From positions 1 to 10,244 of the forward strand of contig CAMOTK010000058.1 in NCBI GenBank assembly GCA_946625715.1: a DNA stretch of 10,244 nucleotides, read 5' to 3'. Positions within the stretch are counted from its first letter, which is position 1, and each line of letters starts with the position of its first letter. The position numbers and the translations under genes are program-made. The DNA is from an uncultured Prevotella sp. GTDB lineage: Bacteria > Bacteroidota > Bacteroidia > Bacteroidales > Bacteroidaceae. The notes beneath the pieces were generated by a model, which saw only the letters and a list, made by a program, of their open reading frames with translations, had not been told where the DNA came from and searched no databases. Shown here in pieces: positions 1 to 7,156 of this stretch.

Positions 1-44
1 TTGCGGTCATATCCCCTTATGTTCATTTAAACAAGTGAGTCGGC

Positions 45-1001
45 TTAGTTGTATTTCAGAATCTGACCCGGATGCAGGCGAACACGCTTGCTGATGCGGT
101 TGAGCTTGCAAAGGGCGTCGACGCTGGTGCCACGCTTGCGGGCAATGGCCGAGAGGGTCTCGCCGTGGCGCACCTTGTGGTAGCGCACGCTCTGCATGTC
201 GGCAAACGACTTGTTGGCCGAAGCTCTGCCGGGGGCGTTGGGCGAGTTCACGTCTTCAGGATTGTAGCCGCCGCTGCCGTTGGCACCGCGCAGACGAGTG
301 GCCTGTGCCGACTCGCGGTTGTAGGTGTTGCTGCGGTAGGTGTAGAAGTCGGCGGTGACGTCCTGGTTGCGGAAGTCGAACATCAGGGCGGGGTTGAGGG
401 CCACACCGCAGAGGCGTGTCTCGAAGTGTAGGTGCGAGCCGGTGCTGCGGCCAGTGTTGCCACCCAGTCCGATGGGGTCGCCGGCCTTCACGTCCTCGTC
501 CTCGCGCACGAGCTGCTTCGACATGTGTCCGTAGATGGTTTCCAGACCGTTGTGGTGGCGAATGACCACGTACTTACCGTAGCCGCGTGCTTCGTAGCGC
601 ACGATGCGCACTTTGCCGCTGAAGGCTGCGCGAATGGTGTCGCCAATATAGACCTTGATGTCGAGTCCTTTGTGCTGACGTCCCCAGCGAGCGCCGAAGT
701 TCGAGGTGATGACGCGGCTCTCCGTGGGCATGCAGAAGTCGCGCAGGTCGATGCGGAAGGTGTCGGGCATGGCCGTGGCGCGGTGTGCAAACTGGTTTTC
801 CCACTCGTCGTATAGGTCGGCCGATGGCGTCTCCCATTCGTCGCGCTCAATGAGCTGGCGCAGCATGAGTGAGTCCACGGCTTTCATCTTGCGGTCGATA
901 GGTGCCTGGCGGGCCAACAAGTCCTGTCCGGTGACGGGCAGTGTGGCGAGTGAGGCAACAGTTATCAACGCAAGTTTCTTTATTTTTTTCAAAAAAGTCA
1001 T
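45..1001 (-). CDS. Secreted M23-family peptidoglycan endopeptidase with C-terminal LysM domain
   Basis: Predicted zinc endopeptidase that cuts peptide cross-links of peptidoglycan outside the inner membrane, 318 residues. Residues 1-25 form a signal peptide: a lysine-rich start, then a hydrophobic run (about 10-23). The LytM/M23 domain spans about 95-205. Its zinc ligands are H110 and D114 (HKGLD) and H192. The HLHFE motif (H190/H192) and H159 (YGHM) match the LytM catalytic histidines, so the enzyme looks active rather than a degenerate EnvC/NlpD-type regulator. A Gly/Asn/Ser-rich linker (about 235-270) leads to one LysM repeat (about 274-318: YHKVRHGETLSAIA to PGQILKYN) that should bind glycan strands. 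The ATG at 999-1001 is chosen because the signal peptide starts directly there. It has its own promoter about 80 bp upstream and lies downstream of the ABC exporter on the same strand. The substrate bond cannot be read from the sequence. Confidence 0.93.
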   Translation of the reverse strand: MTFLKKIKKLALITVASLATLPVTGQDLLARQAPIDRKMKAVDSLMLRQLIERDEWETPSADLYDEWENQFAHRATAMPDTFRIDLRDFCMPTESRVITSNFGARWGRQHKGLDIKVYIGDTIRAAFSGKVRIVRYEARGYGKYVVIRHHNGLETIYGHMSKQLVREDEDVKAGDPIGLGGNTGRSTGSHLHFETRLCGVALNPALMFDFRNQDVTADFYTYRSNTYNRESAQATRLRGANGSGGYNPEDVNSPNAPGRASANKSFADMQSVRYHKVRHGETLSAIARKRGTSVDALCKLNRISKRVRLHPGQILKYN

Positions 1002-1082
1002 TATTGTCCTTGTTATTAATTATCGTTGTTGATAGTCAGCTAATCGCAATAGCGTTTGGCCGATTTTTATTTTTAGGTACTG

Positions 1083-1112
1083 CAAAGTTATGGAAAAATG
1101 TTTGGAAAACAA
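1083..1112 (-). promoter_or_regulatory. Bacteroidota-type promoter for the M23/LysM peptidase gene
   Basis: Read on the minus strand, TTG at 1112-1110 is followed after exactly 19 bases by TAACTTTG at 1090-1083. This fits the Bacteroidota primary sigma consensus (TTTG, 19-21 bases, TAnnTTTG), apart from C for the first T of the -33 box. Transcription would start near 1077, leaving an untranslated leader of about 75 bases before the ATG. The 169-bp gap between the exporter stop and this gene shows no convincing terminator hairpin, so read-through from nadK and the exporter is also possible. Confidence 0.7.
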
Positions 1113-1170
1113 GGACTTATGCAGAGCTTTTGGGGTTTTTTAACAATCGGGCACTTGCATTAACGGTTTT

Positions 1171-2841
1171 TTATTCAACTTTTAGAACCTGATTGCAATA
1201 GTCTACCACGGCCGGGCGGTGGGTGATGAAGATGATGGTTTTGCGGTGTTCCGACAGGATGTTTTGCAGCAGTTGGCGCTCGGTGTCGGGGTCGAGGGCG
1301 CTGGTGGCTTCGTCGAAGAGCATGATGCTGCGGTCGCGCAACAGGGCGCGGGCGATGGCTATGCGCTGCGCCTGTCCTTCGGAGAGTCCGCCGCCGGCTT
1401 CCGAGCAGGGTGTGTCGAGCCCGTCGGGCAGGTCGAAGACGAAGTTGGCGCACGACTGTTCCAGTGCGTAGCGCATCTGCTCTTCGGTGGCCGCGGGGTT
1501 GCCCAGCAGCAGGTTGTCGCGTATGGTGCCGCTGAGCAGCGTGTTGCCCTGTGGCACGTAGACGAAGTTGCAGCGGTGGAGTGGGGAGATGGGCGCTGCA
1601 TAGCCGTTGGTGCCAGAGTAGATTTCGAGTGTGCCGTTTGTGGGGTGGATGAGTGCTAAGATGAGGCGCACGAGGGTGGTCTTGCCGGCGCCCGTCTCGC
1701 CGAGAATGGCAGTGCACGAGCCCGGAAGGAAGTCGAACGACAGGTGGCTGATCACTTCGTCCTGCCCGTCGGCATAGCAGTAGCTCACGTCGTTCAGACG
1801 GATGCCGCACGGCTGCGGCAGCGTGATGCTGTCGCCCTGCTGTTCTTCGGGCGTCTCTTCCAGTTCCATGAGGCGCTCGGCAGCCGTGAAGACGCTGACG
1901 AAGGCCGGTGCCAGCTTGGTCAGGTCGCGGGCAGGGCCCTGAATGCGGTAGACCAGTTGCAGGAAGGCCGTCATGGCGCCATAGGTGATGGTGCCCCGCG
2001 ACAGGCGCACGGCTCCCCAGAGGAAGGCCACGAGGTAGCCTAAGGAGAAGCCCGTGTTGAGTATCAGGTTGGAGACGACGGAGAACATGGTGCGGCGGCG
2101 CACGTGCTGGCGCAGCTCGGCCTGTGTGTTGTCCAGCTTGTCGAGCATCAGCGTGTTGGCTTCGAGCGTTTTGATGAGCATGCGGTGCTGCACGGTCTCG
2201 GTCAGGATGCTCTGCACCCGGCTGTCGCTGTTGCGCACCCTGCGAGTAAGCTTGCGCATCTGTGCCACGTAGAAGCGGCTGACCAGGACGAAGCAGGGCA
2301 GGATGCCCACGGTGATGACAGCCAGCCAGATGTCCATCTGCAGCAGATAGACAAAGGCGCCAATGAACATGGCCGTGACCGAGAGCGTGTTGGGAATGGT
2401 TTCCGTGAGGAAGTTGACCACCGTCTGCACGTCCTGCTCCAGACGGTTGATGACGTCGCCGCTGTGTCGGGCTTCGCGTCCGCGCCACTCCGAGCGCAGC
2501 AGGCGGTCGAGCATCTGCTGCTGCATGCGGTTCTGCGCTCTCACGCCGAGGATGTTGCGAATCCAGACGCGACTGATGTTGATGGCAAAGTCGCCCAGGA
2601 TGATGGTGGCCATGATGCCCACGGCCCAGTAGAGCGAGCCTGTCTTGGCGTGCGACGCAATGTCGATGGCGTTCTGCATGGCCCAGACAGAACAGAGACT
2701 GAAGGCAACGCCCAAGAGGCCCAGCGTGGCATTGAGCGAGGCTTGCAGGCGGTTGCCCTTCCACGCTTGCCACAGCCACTTCAGAATCACTTTGGCCGTG
2801 TAGTGGCTTTCGGTCCTATTGAACAGCTCTTTCAGTTTCAT
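1171..2841 (-). CDS. ABC exporter, fused permease and ATPase (type I, MsbA-like architecture)
   Basis: Half-transporter of 556 residues that should work as a dimer in the inner membrane and expel an unknown substrate using ATP. The N-terminal membrane domain (about 30-310) has around six hydrophobic segments (roughly 36-56, 70-90, 150-168, 170-190, 255-278 and 285-300). The nucleotide-binding domain (about 345-556) is complete: Walker A GETGAGKT at 381-388, Q-loop Q431, signature LSEGQ at 486-490, Walker B IMLFDE at 506-511 with E511 as catalytic base, D-loop SALD, and switch H541. The signature has E where LSGGQ has its first G, a known variant that should keep activity. The gene starts 10 bp after the nadK stop, so the two are probably cotranscribed. 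Family members carry lipids, peptides or drugs, and nothing here tells them apart. With no partner half-transporter beside it, a homodimer is likely. Confidence 0.93.
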   Translation of the reverse strand: MKLKELFNRTESHYTAKVILKWLWQAWKGNRLQASLNATLGLLGVAFSLCSVWAMQNAIDIASHAKTGSLYWAVGIMATIILGDFAINISRVWIRNILGVRAQNRMQQQMLDRLLRSEWRGREARHSGDVINRLEQDVQTVVNFLTETIPNTLSVTAMFIGAFVYLLQMDIWLAVITVGILPCFVLVSRFYVAQMRKLTRRVRNSDSRVQSILTETVQHRMLIKTLEANTLMLDKLDNTQAELRQHVRRRTMFSVVSNLILNTGFSLGYLVAFLWGAVRLSRGTITYGAMTAFLQLVYRIQGPARDLTKLAPAFVSVFTAAERLMELEETPEEQQGDSITLPQPCGIRLNDVSYCYADGQDEVISHLSFDFLPGSCTAILGETGAGKTTLVRLILALIHPTNGTLEIYSGTNGYAAPISPLHRCNFVYVPQGNTLLSGTIRDNLLLGNPAATEEQMRYALEQSCANFVFDLPDGLDTPCSEAGGGLSEGQAQRIAIARALLRDRSIMLFDEATSALDPDTERQLLQNILSEHRKTIIFITHRPAVVDYCNQVLKVE

Positions 2842-2851
2842 ACGACGTATG

Positions 2852-3727
2852 TTATTCGCGGGTGTCGGCGCCCCACATCATTTTTTCTCTGAGGGTGGTG
2901 AAATACTGCGTGCCGGCACGCTTCACCACCTTAATAGTATAAGGTGCGCGCGTGAGGCGAACGGTGGTGCCTTCGCGCCGCTTCTCAGAACGGCCGTCGA
3001 TGGCCACGAGAAACGAGTGGCTGCGGCTCTCGACGGTGAGCGTCACCTCGGCCGAGTCGGGAATGACGATGGGGCGGATGTTCAGCGAGTGAGGGGCCAC
3101 GGCCGTCAGCGCAAAGACATTGGTGCCGGGGGTGATGATAGGACCGCCATTTGAGAGCGAATAGGCCGTGGAGCCTGTGGGCGTCGACACAATGACGCCG
3201 TCGGCCAGGTAGTTGGTCAGGTATTCGCCGTTGACGTAGGCGCGGATGCCAATCATCGAGGCCGTGTCGCGCTTCAGCACCGCCACCTCGTTCAGGGCGC
3301 AGTGGTGGCCCTCAAGCGGTTCGCCGTCGACCCCGACCTGAATCAGAGCGCGTTCTTCCACCGAGTAGTCGTTGCGGTAGATGGCGTCGATGCACGCCTC
3401 TATCTCGTTCTGGGTGACGTCGGCCAGGAAGCCGAGCCTGCCCATGTTGATGCCTAAGATGGGGATGTTCTTGTCGCCTACGCGACTGGCCGTCTGCAGA
3501 AACGTGCCATCGCCACCCATCGAGATGGCGAAGTCTACGTCGAACTGGTCGCCGACGAAAGTCTTGGCAGCACTGAGGTCGATGAGCTCGGAGCATTGCA
3601 AGAAGTCGCAATACTCCTCGTCGATGAACACTTCTGCGCCATGAGCCAGCAGACAGGCCATGACCTGCTGGGCTGCAGCCGACTTATGCTGCTGATAGAC
3701 GTTGCCGAAAAGAGCGAATTTTAGCAT
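2852..3727 (-). CDS. nadK: NAD kinase
   Basis: Phosphorylates NAD to NADP in the cytoplasm, with ATP or polyphosphate as donor depending on the family member; 291 residues, normal for bacterial NadK. Motifs in order: GGDGT at 71-75 (phosphate-binding and catalytic Asp73), NMGRLGFL at 94-101, ALNEVAV at 144-150 (NE motif contacting NAD), and the glycine-rich STPTGSTAYSLSNGGP at 181-196. A beta-rich C-terminal half follows, with VAIDGR at 241-246. The frame is open for 104 more codons upstream, but those lie over the divergent promoter and the DJ-1 gene and read as low-complexity sequence. The ATG at 3725-3727 begins the conserved strand MLKFALFGN. It is first gene of a nadK-exporter pair and diverges from the DJ-1/ispD/recG operon. 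Confidence 0.97.
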   Translation of the reverse strand: MLKFALFGNVYQQHKSAAAQQVMACLLAHGAEVFIDEEYCDFLQCSELIDLSAAKTFVGDQFDVDFAISMGGDGTFLQTASRVGDKNIPILGINMGRLGFLADVTQNEIEACIDAIYRNDYSVEERALIQVGVDGEPLEGHHCALNEVAVLKRDTASMIGIRAYVNGEYLTNYLADGVIVSTPTGSTAYSLSNGGPIITPGTNVFALTAVAPHSLNIRPIVIPDSAEVTLTVESRSHSFLVAIDGRSEKRREGTTVRLTRAPYTIKVVKRAGTQYFTTLREKMMWGADTRE

Positions 3728-3741
3728 ATTTCGTTCCGTTG

Positions 3742-3774
3742 TTTCGTTTATTTCGCAAAGAATCGTTATCTTTG
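3742..3774 (+). promoter_or_regulatory. Promoter for the DJ-1/ispD/recG operon
   Basis: TATCTTTG at 3767-3774 is a full match to the Bacteroidota -7 box TAnnTTTG. The -33 region is weak: TTTC at 3742-3745, 21 bases upstream. A start near 3780 would leave a leader of about 27 bases before the ATG at 3807. The -7 box and the minus-strand box TACTTTTG face each other across TTTGCA-GT-TGCAAA (3771-3784). Confidence 0.6.
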
Positions 3775-3780
3775 CAGTTG

Positions 3781-3814
3781 CAAAAGTACAAATAAAATCT
3801 GAAACGATGGCAAA
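3781..3814 (-). promoter_or_regulatory. Candidate promoter for nadK (minus strand)
   Basis: On the minus strand TACTTTTG (3788-3781) fits TAnnTTTG. A TTTG at 3814-3811 lies 22 bases upstream, slightly longer than the usual 19-21. Transcription would begin near 3775 with a leader of about 48 bases. A weaker alternative -7 box, ATTCTTTG at 3763-3756, would give a leader of about 23 bases. The -33 element falls inside the first codons of the divergent DJ-1 gene. Confidence 0.45.
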
Positions 3815-4376
3815 AGTATATGAATTTTTGGCCAATGGCTTCGAAGATGTCGAGGCCTTGATACCGCTCGACGTGTTGCGTCGCGGTGGCGTGGAAGTGG
3901 TGACGGTGAGCGTCATGGGTACCGAACAAGTGGAGACGGCACACGGGGTGACCATCCTGGCCGACGCCTGTTTTGAGGATGTCGACCTCAGCGATGCCGA
4001 CCTGCTGCTGTTGCCTGGCGGCATGCCCGGTGCCAGCAATCTCTATGCACACGAAGGCCTGTGCGAGGCCCTGCGCCGCCAGCATGCGGCAGGGCGTCGG
4101 TTGGCTGCCATCTGTGCAGCGCCGGCCGTGGTCTTGGGCCAGTTAGGACTGCTCCAAGGTCGTCGCGCCACGTGCTATCCGGGCTTTGAACAGCTGCTTG
4201 GCGGCGCCACCTATACGGGCGAGCTCTGCACCGTCGATGGCACCATCACCACCGGCGAAGGCCCTGCAGCCGCCTTCCCCTTTGCCTACGAGCTTCTGGC
4301 CCAGCTGACCGACCGTCAGACGGCCGACCAGATTGCCGAAGGCATGCGTTTCAAACATCTCATGGACGATAAGTAA
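3807..4376 (+). CDS. DJ-1/PfpI-family protein (YajL-like)
   Basis: Cytoplasmic protein of 189 residues, the usual length for the DJ-1/YajL/ThiJ group. The fold landmarks are present: [18 protein letters not shown] at 11-28 with E16 at the place of DJ-1 Glu18, [10 protein letters not shown] at 67-76, the nucleophile elbow AAICAAPAV at 100-108 with C103 as reactive cysteine, and [13 protein letters not shown] at 148-160. DJ-1 His126 is not conserved (CYP at 123-125), as in E. coli YajL. Family members are reported to act in oxidative-stress protection, as chaperones, or as glyoxalases/deglycases; the activity in vivo is disputed and cannot be decided here. The frame opens 35 codons earlier, but that part runs back over the nadK start and promoter, so the ATG at 3807 before [16 protein letters not shown] is taken. 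It heads the operon with ispD 13 bp downstream. Confidence 0.92.
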   Translation: MAKVYEFLANGFEDVEALIPLDVLRRGGVEVVTVSVMGTEQVETAHGVTILADACFEDVDLSDADLLLLPGGMPGASNLYAHEGLCEALRRQHAAGRRLAAICAAPAVVLGQLGLLQGRRATCYPGFEQLLGGATYTGELCTVDGTITTGEGPAAAFPFAYELLAQLTDRQTADQIAEGMRFKHLMDDK

Positions 4377-4389
4377 TCTACAGTTTCCG

Positions 4390-5043
4390 ATGGACTATGT
4401 GATTATCGTAGCAGGCGGAAAGGGTCTGCGTATGGGGGGCGAGATTCCTAAGCAGTTTCTGCCCGTGGGCGGCCTGCCCGTGCTGATGCGCACCATGAAG
4501 CGCTTCCACGAGTATTCGCCCGACCTGCAAATCATACTCGTGCTGCCAAAGGCGCAGCAGGACTACTGGCGCAACCTCTGCAAGAGCCATCAGTTCAACA
4601 TACCCTATCTGCTGGCCGATGGCGGCAAGACGCGCTTCCACTCCGTGCAGAACGGTCTGGCCCTTATCCCCGACGATGAACAGGGACTGGTGGGCGTGCA
4701 CGACGGCGTGCGCCCCTTCGTGTCGGTCGAGGTCATCAGCCGGTGCTACGACTTGGCGCGCCAGCAGCAGGCCGTCATTCCCGTGGTGCCCGTCATCGAG
4801 ACGTTGCGCCATGTCGGCGAGGGTGTCAAGCCGCGCGACGACTACCGGCTGGTGCAGACTCCGCAGGTGTTCGACATCCAGCTGTTAAAGGCGGCCAACC
4901 GACAGCCCTATCAGGCATCGTTCACCGACGATGCCTCGGTGGTGGAAGCTTTTGGCGCCAAGGTGACTTTGGTCGAAGGCAACCGCGAGAATATCAAGAT
5001 TACTACGCCCTTCGACCTCAGAATTGCAGAGTGTCTTATTTGA
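4390..5043 (+). CDS. ispD: 2-C-methyl-D-erythritol 4-phosphate cytidylyltransferase
   Basis: Third step of the non-mevalonate (MEP) isoprenoid pathway: transfers CMP from CTP to MEP, giving CDP-methylerythritol. The 217 residues cover the complete single-domain enzyme. The N-terminal signature [20 protein letters not shown] (7-26) holds R14 and K21, which line up with the essential Arg20 and Lys27 of E. coli IspD. Further landmarks are [13 protein letters not shown] at 78-90, VHDGVRPFV at 103-111, VQTPQVFD at 155-162, FTDDASVVE at 178-186 and [14 protein letters not shown] at 197-210. The ATG at 4390 is used because the signature begins three residues later; 19 upstream codons of the same frame lie in the end of the DJ-1 gene. 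It sits 13 bp after DJ-1 and ends 4 bp before recG. It shows that this organism makes isoprenoid precursors by the MEP route. Confidence 0.97.
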   Translation: MDYVIIVAGGKGLRMGGEIPKQFLPVGGLPVLMRTMKRFHEYSPDLQIILVLPKAQQDYWRNLCKSHQFNIPYLLADGGKTRFHSVQNGLALIPDDEQGLVGVHDGVRPFVSVEVISRCYDLARQQQAVIPVVPVIETLRHVGEGVKPRDDYRLVQTPQVFDIQLLKAANRQPYQASFTDDASVVEAFGAKVTLVEGNRENIKITTPFDLRIAECLI

Positions 5044-5047
5044 AACC

Positions 5048-7147
5048 ATGACCGATATACTCTCACAGGACATCAAATACCTGCCGGGCGTGGGACCGGC
5101 ACGACAGAAGATGCTGAGCACGGAGCTGGGCATCCTGTCTTTTGGCGACCTGCTGGAGTATTTCCCTTATAAGTACGTCGACCGTTCCAAGATTTACACC
5201 GTCCACGAACTGACGGGCGACATGCCCTATGTGCAGGTCGTGGGGCGTATCCTCAGTTTCGAGAAATTCGAGATGGGACCCCACAAACTGCGTGTGGTGG
5301 CCCACTTCAGCGATGGTACGGGCGTCATGGACCTGGTGTGGTTCAACTATGCCAAGAGTGCGCTGACGAAGTATCATATCGGCACCGAATACGTGGTGTT
5401 TGGCAAGCCCGCCGTGTTCAACAACCGCATTCAGGTGGTGCATCCCGACCTCGACGAAGTGTCGAAGGTCGACACGTCGGCCATGGGCATGCAGCCTTAC
5501 TACAACACCACCGAGAAAATGAAGAAGAACGGTCTGACCTCGCGCGCCATCGAGAGGCTGACCAAGACGCTCGTCGAAACGCTGAAGTCGCCCATCCGCG
5601 AAACCATTCCCGACTTCATTCTCGCGCCACGCCACCTCATGGGGCGCGACGAAGCCCTGCGCGCCGTGCACTATCCGCGCGATAGCAAGCAACTGGAAAG
5701 GGCTCGCGTGCGCCTGAAGTTTGAAGAACTCTTCTTCGTACAGCTTAATATATTAAGGTACGCGAGCGACCAGCGTCGCAAGTATCGCGGCTATGTCTTT
5801 GCCCACGTGGGCGACATTTTCAACAGCTTCTATCAAAACAACCTGCCCTTCGCCCTCACCGAGGCGCAGAAGCGCGTCGTGCGCGAAATCAGGAAGGACG
5901 TGGGCAGCGGCCGACAGATGAACCGACTGTTGCAGGGCGATGTGGGCTCGGGCAAGACGCTTGTGGCCCTCATGTCGATGCTCATTGCCTTGGACAACGG
6001 TTTTCAGGCGTGCATCATGGCACCGACGGAAATCTTGGCCGAGCAGCATCTCACCACCATCCGCGAGTTTCTCCGTGACATGCCCGTGCGCGTGGAACTG
6101 CTCACAGGCATCGTCAAGGGCAAGCGACGCCAGCAGGTGCTCGACGGGTTGCAGGACGGCTCTGTGCAAATCCTTGTGGGCACCCACGCCGTGATAGAAG
6201 ACACGGTGGTGTTTCGCAACCTCGGCCTCGTGGTTGTCGACGAGCAGCACCGCTTCGGCGTGGCCCAGCGCGCCAAGCTCTGGCACAAGAACCAGAACCC
6301 GCCGCATGTGCTGGTGATGACGGCCACCCCCATACCGCGCACGTTGGCCATGACGCTCTATGGCGACCTCGACGTGAGCGTCATCGACGAACTGCCGCCC
6401 GGTCGCAAGCCGGTGGTCACCACCCACGTCTTCGACAACCGCATGACGTCGCTCTACGATGGCATCCGTCGTCAGATTCACGAAGGTCGACAGGTCTACA
6501 TCGTTTTTCCCCTGATTGAAGAAAGCGAGAAAAGCGACTTGAAGAACTTGGAACAAGGCTTTGATGCGCTGAAACAGGTGTTCCCGGAGTTTCGGCTGAG
6601 CAAGGTGCACGGCAAGATGAAGCCTGCCGACAAGGAGACGGAGATGCAGAAGTTCGTCAGCGGACAGACGCAGATTCTCGTGGCCACAACGGTCATTGAG
6701 GTGGGGGTCAACGTGCCCAACGCCTCGGTGATGGTCATCCTCGATGCCCAGCGCTTCGGTCTCTCGCAGTTGCACCAGCTGCGGGGCAGGGTGGGGCGCG
6801 GTGCCGACCAGTCGTACTGCATCCTCGTCACCAACTTCAAGTTGGCAGAAGAAACGCGCAAGCGCATCGACATCATGTGCGACACCAACGACGGCTTCCG
6901 CATTGCCGAAGCCGACCTGAAGCTGCGCGGCCCCGGCGACCTGGAAGGCACGCAGCAGAGCGGCATGGCCTTCGACCTGAAGATTGCCGATATTGCCCGC
7001 GACGGACAGCTGGTGCAGATGGCACGAGAAGAGGCGCAGAAGGTCATCGACGATGATCCTGACTGCGCCTCGGAAAAATACCTGATGCTCTGGAACCGGT
7101 TGAAGGCCTTGAAGAAGACCAACATCAACTGGGGAGCAATCTCTTAA
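5048..7147 (+). CDS. recG: ATP-dependent DNA helicase RecG
   Basis: Superfamily 2 double-stranded DNA translocase that regresses stalled forks and processes branched DNA; 699 residues against about 690 in E. coli. The N-terminal wedge/OB region (about 1-260) includes the helix-hairpin-like LPGVGPARQKML and VQVVGRILSFEKF. Helicase motifs follow: Q-region LTEAQKRV near 270, Walker A GDVGSGKT at 297-304, APTEILAEQH at 325-334, DEQH at 398-401, TATPIPRTLAM at 425-435, TTVIEVGVNVPN at 547-558 and QLHQLRGRVGRG at 574-585. The RecG-specific C-terminal motif is DGFRIAEADLKLRGPGDLEGTQQSG at 615-639, quoted here by position because it is diagnostic (key residues F617, R618, R627, G628, P629, G630, G634). 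The ATG at 5048, 4 bp after ispD, is preferred to an in-frame TTG at 5024 inside ispD. The tight spacing suggests translational coupling. A short AT-rich codon cluster lies at residues 233-237. Confidence 0.97.
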   Translation: MTDILSQDIKYLPGVGPARQKMLSTELGILSFGDLLEYFPYKYVDRSKIYTVHELTGDMPYVQVVGRILSFEKFEMGPHKLRVVAHFSDGTGVMDLVWFNYAKSALTKYHIGTEYVVFGKPAVFNNRIQVVHPDLDEVSKVDTSAMGMQPYYNTTEKMKKNGLTSRAIERLTKTLVETLKSPIRETIPDFILAPRHLMGRDEALRAVHYPRDSKQLERARVRLKFEELFFVQLNILRYASDQRRKYRGYVFAHVGDIFNSFYQNNLPFALTEAQKRVVREIRKDVGSGRQMNRLLQGDVGSGKTLVALMSMLIALDNGFQACIMAPTEILAEQHLTTIREFLRDMPVRVELLTGIVKGKRRQQVLDGLQDGSVQILVGTHAVIEDTVVFRNLGLVVVDEQHRFGVAQRAKLWHKNQNPPHVLVMTATPIPRTLAMTLYGDLDVSVIDELPPGRKPVVTTHVFDNRMTSLYDGIRRQIHEGRQVYIVFPLIEESEKSDLKNLEQGFDALKQVFPEFRLSKVHGKMKPADKETEMQKFVSGQTQILVATTVIEVGVNVPNASVMVILDAQRFGLSQLHQLRGRVGRGADQSYCILVTNFKLAEETRKRIDIMCDTNDGFRIAEADLKLRGPGDLEGTQQSGMAFDLKIADIARDGQLVQMAREEAQKVIDDDPDCASEKYLMLWNRLKALKKTNINWGAIS

Positions 7148-7156
7148 TCTTTTTTT
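7132..7156 (+). terminator. Weak candidate terminator at the end of recG
   Basis: GGGAG at 7132-7136 can pair with CTCTT at 7141-7145 (two G-U pairs, 4-base loop). Seven T follow at 7150-7156. The stem overlaps the last recG codons and the stop. The T run is real, but the stem is marginal. No better signal exists before the convergent galactanase gene. Confidence 0.25.

Noticed and set aside
1..44. Possible start of another minus-strand gene after the M23 peptidase (ATG at 26-24 or 10-8).
   Set aside because: At most nine codons are visible, with no recognisable residues and no way to choose between the two starts. It may be real, but it cannot be supported from this window.
1002..1170. Possible terminator or small RNA in the gap between the exporter and the M23 gene.
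   Set aside because: The only inverted matches (TTAA and CAA/TTG pairs around 1140-1165) form a broken AT-rich stem with no GC core. The promoter is the only supportable element.
1175..2779. A very long open frame (534 codons) on the same strand as the ABC exporter in another frame.
   Set aside because: It is rich in Arg, His, Pro and Ala with no domain pattern and lies wholly within the exporter gene, whose frame carries every ABC motif. It is a product of GC-rich codon usage.
3728..4039. N-terminal extension of nadK by 104 residues.
   Set aside because: It runs through the divergent promoter and into the DJ-1 gene and reads as Ser/Thr-rich low-complexity sequence. NadK homologues begin at the MLKFALFGN strand.
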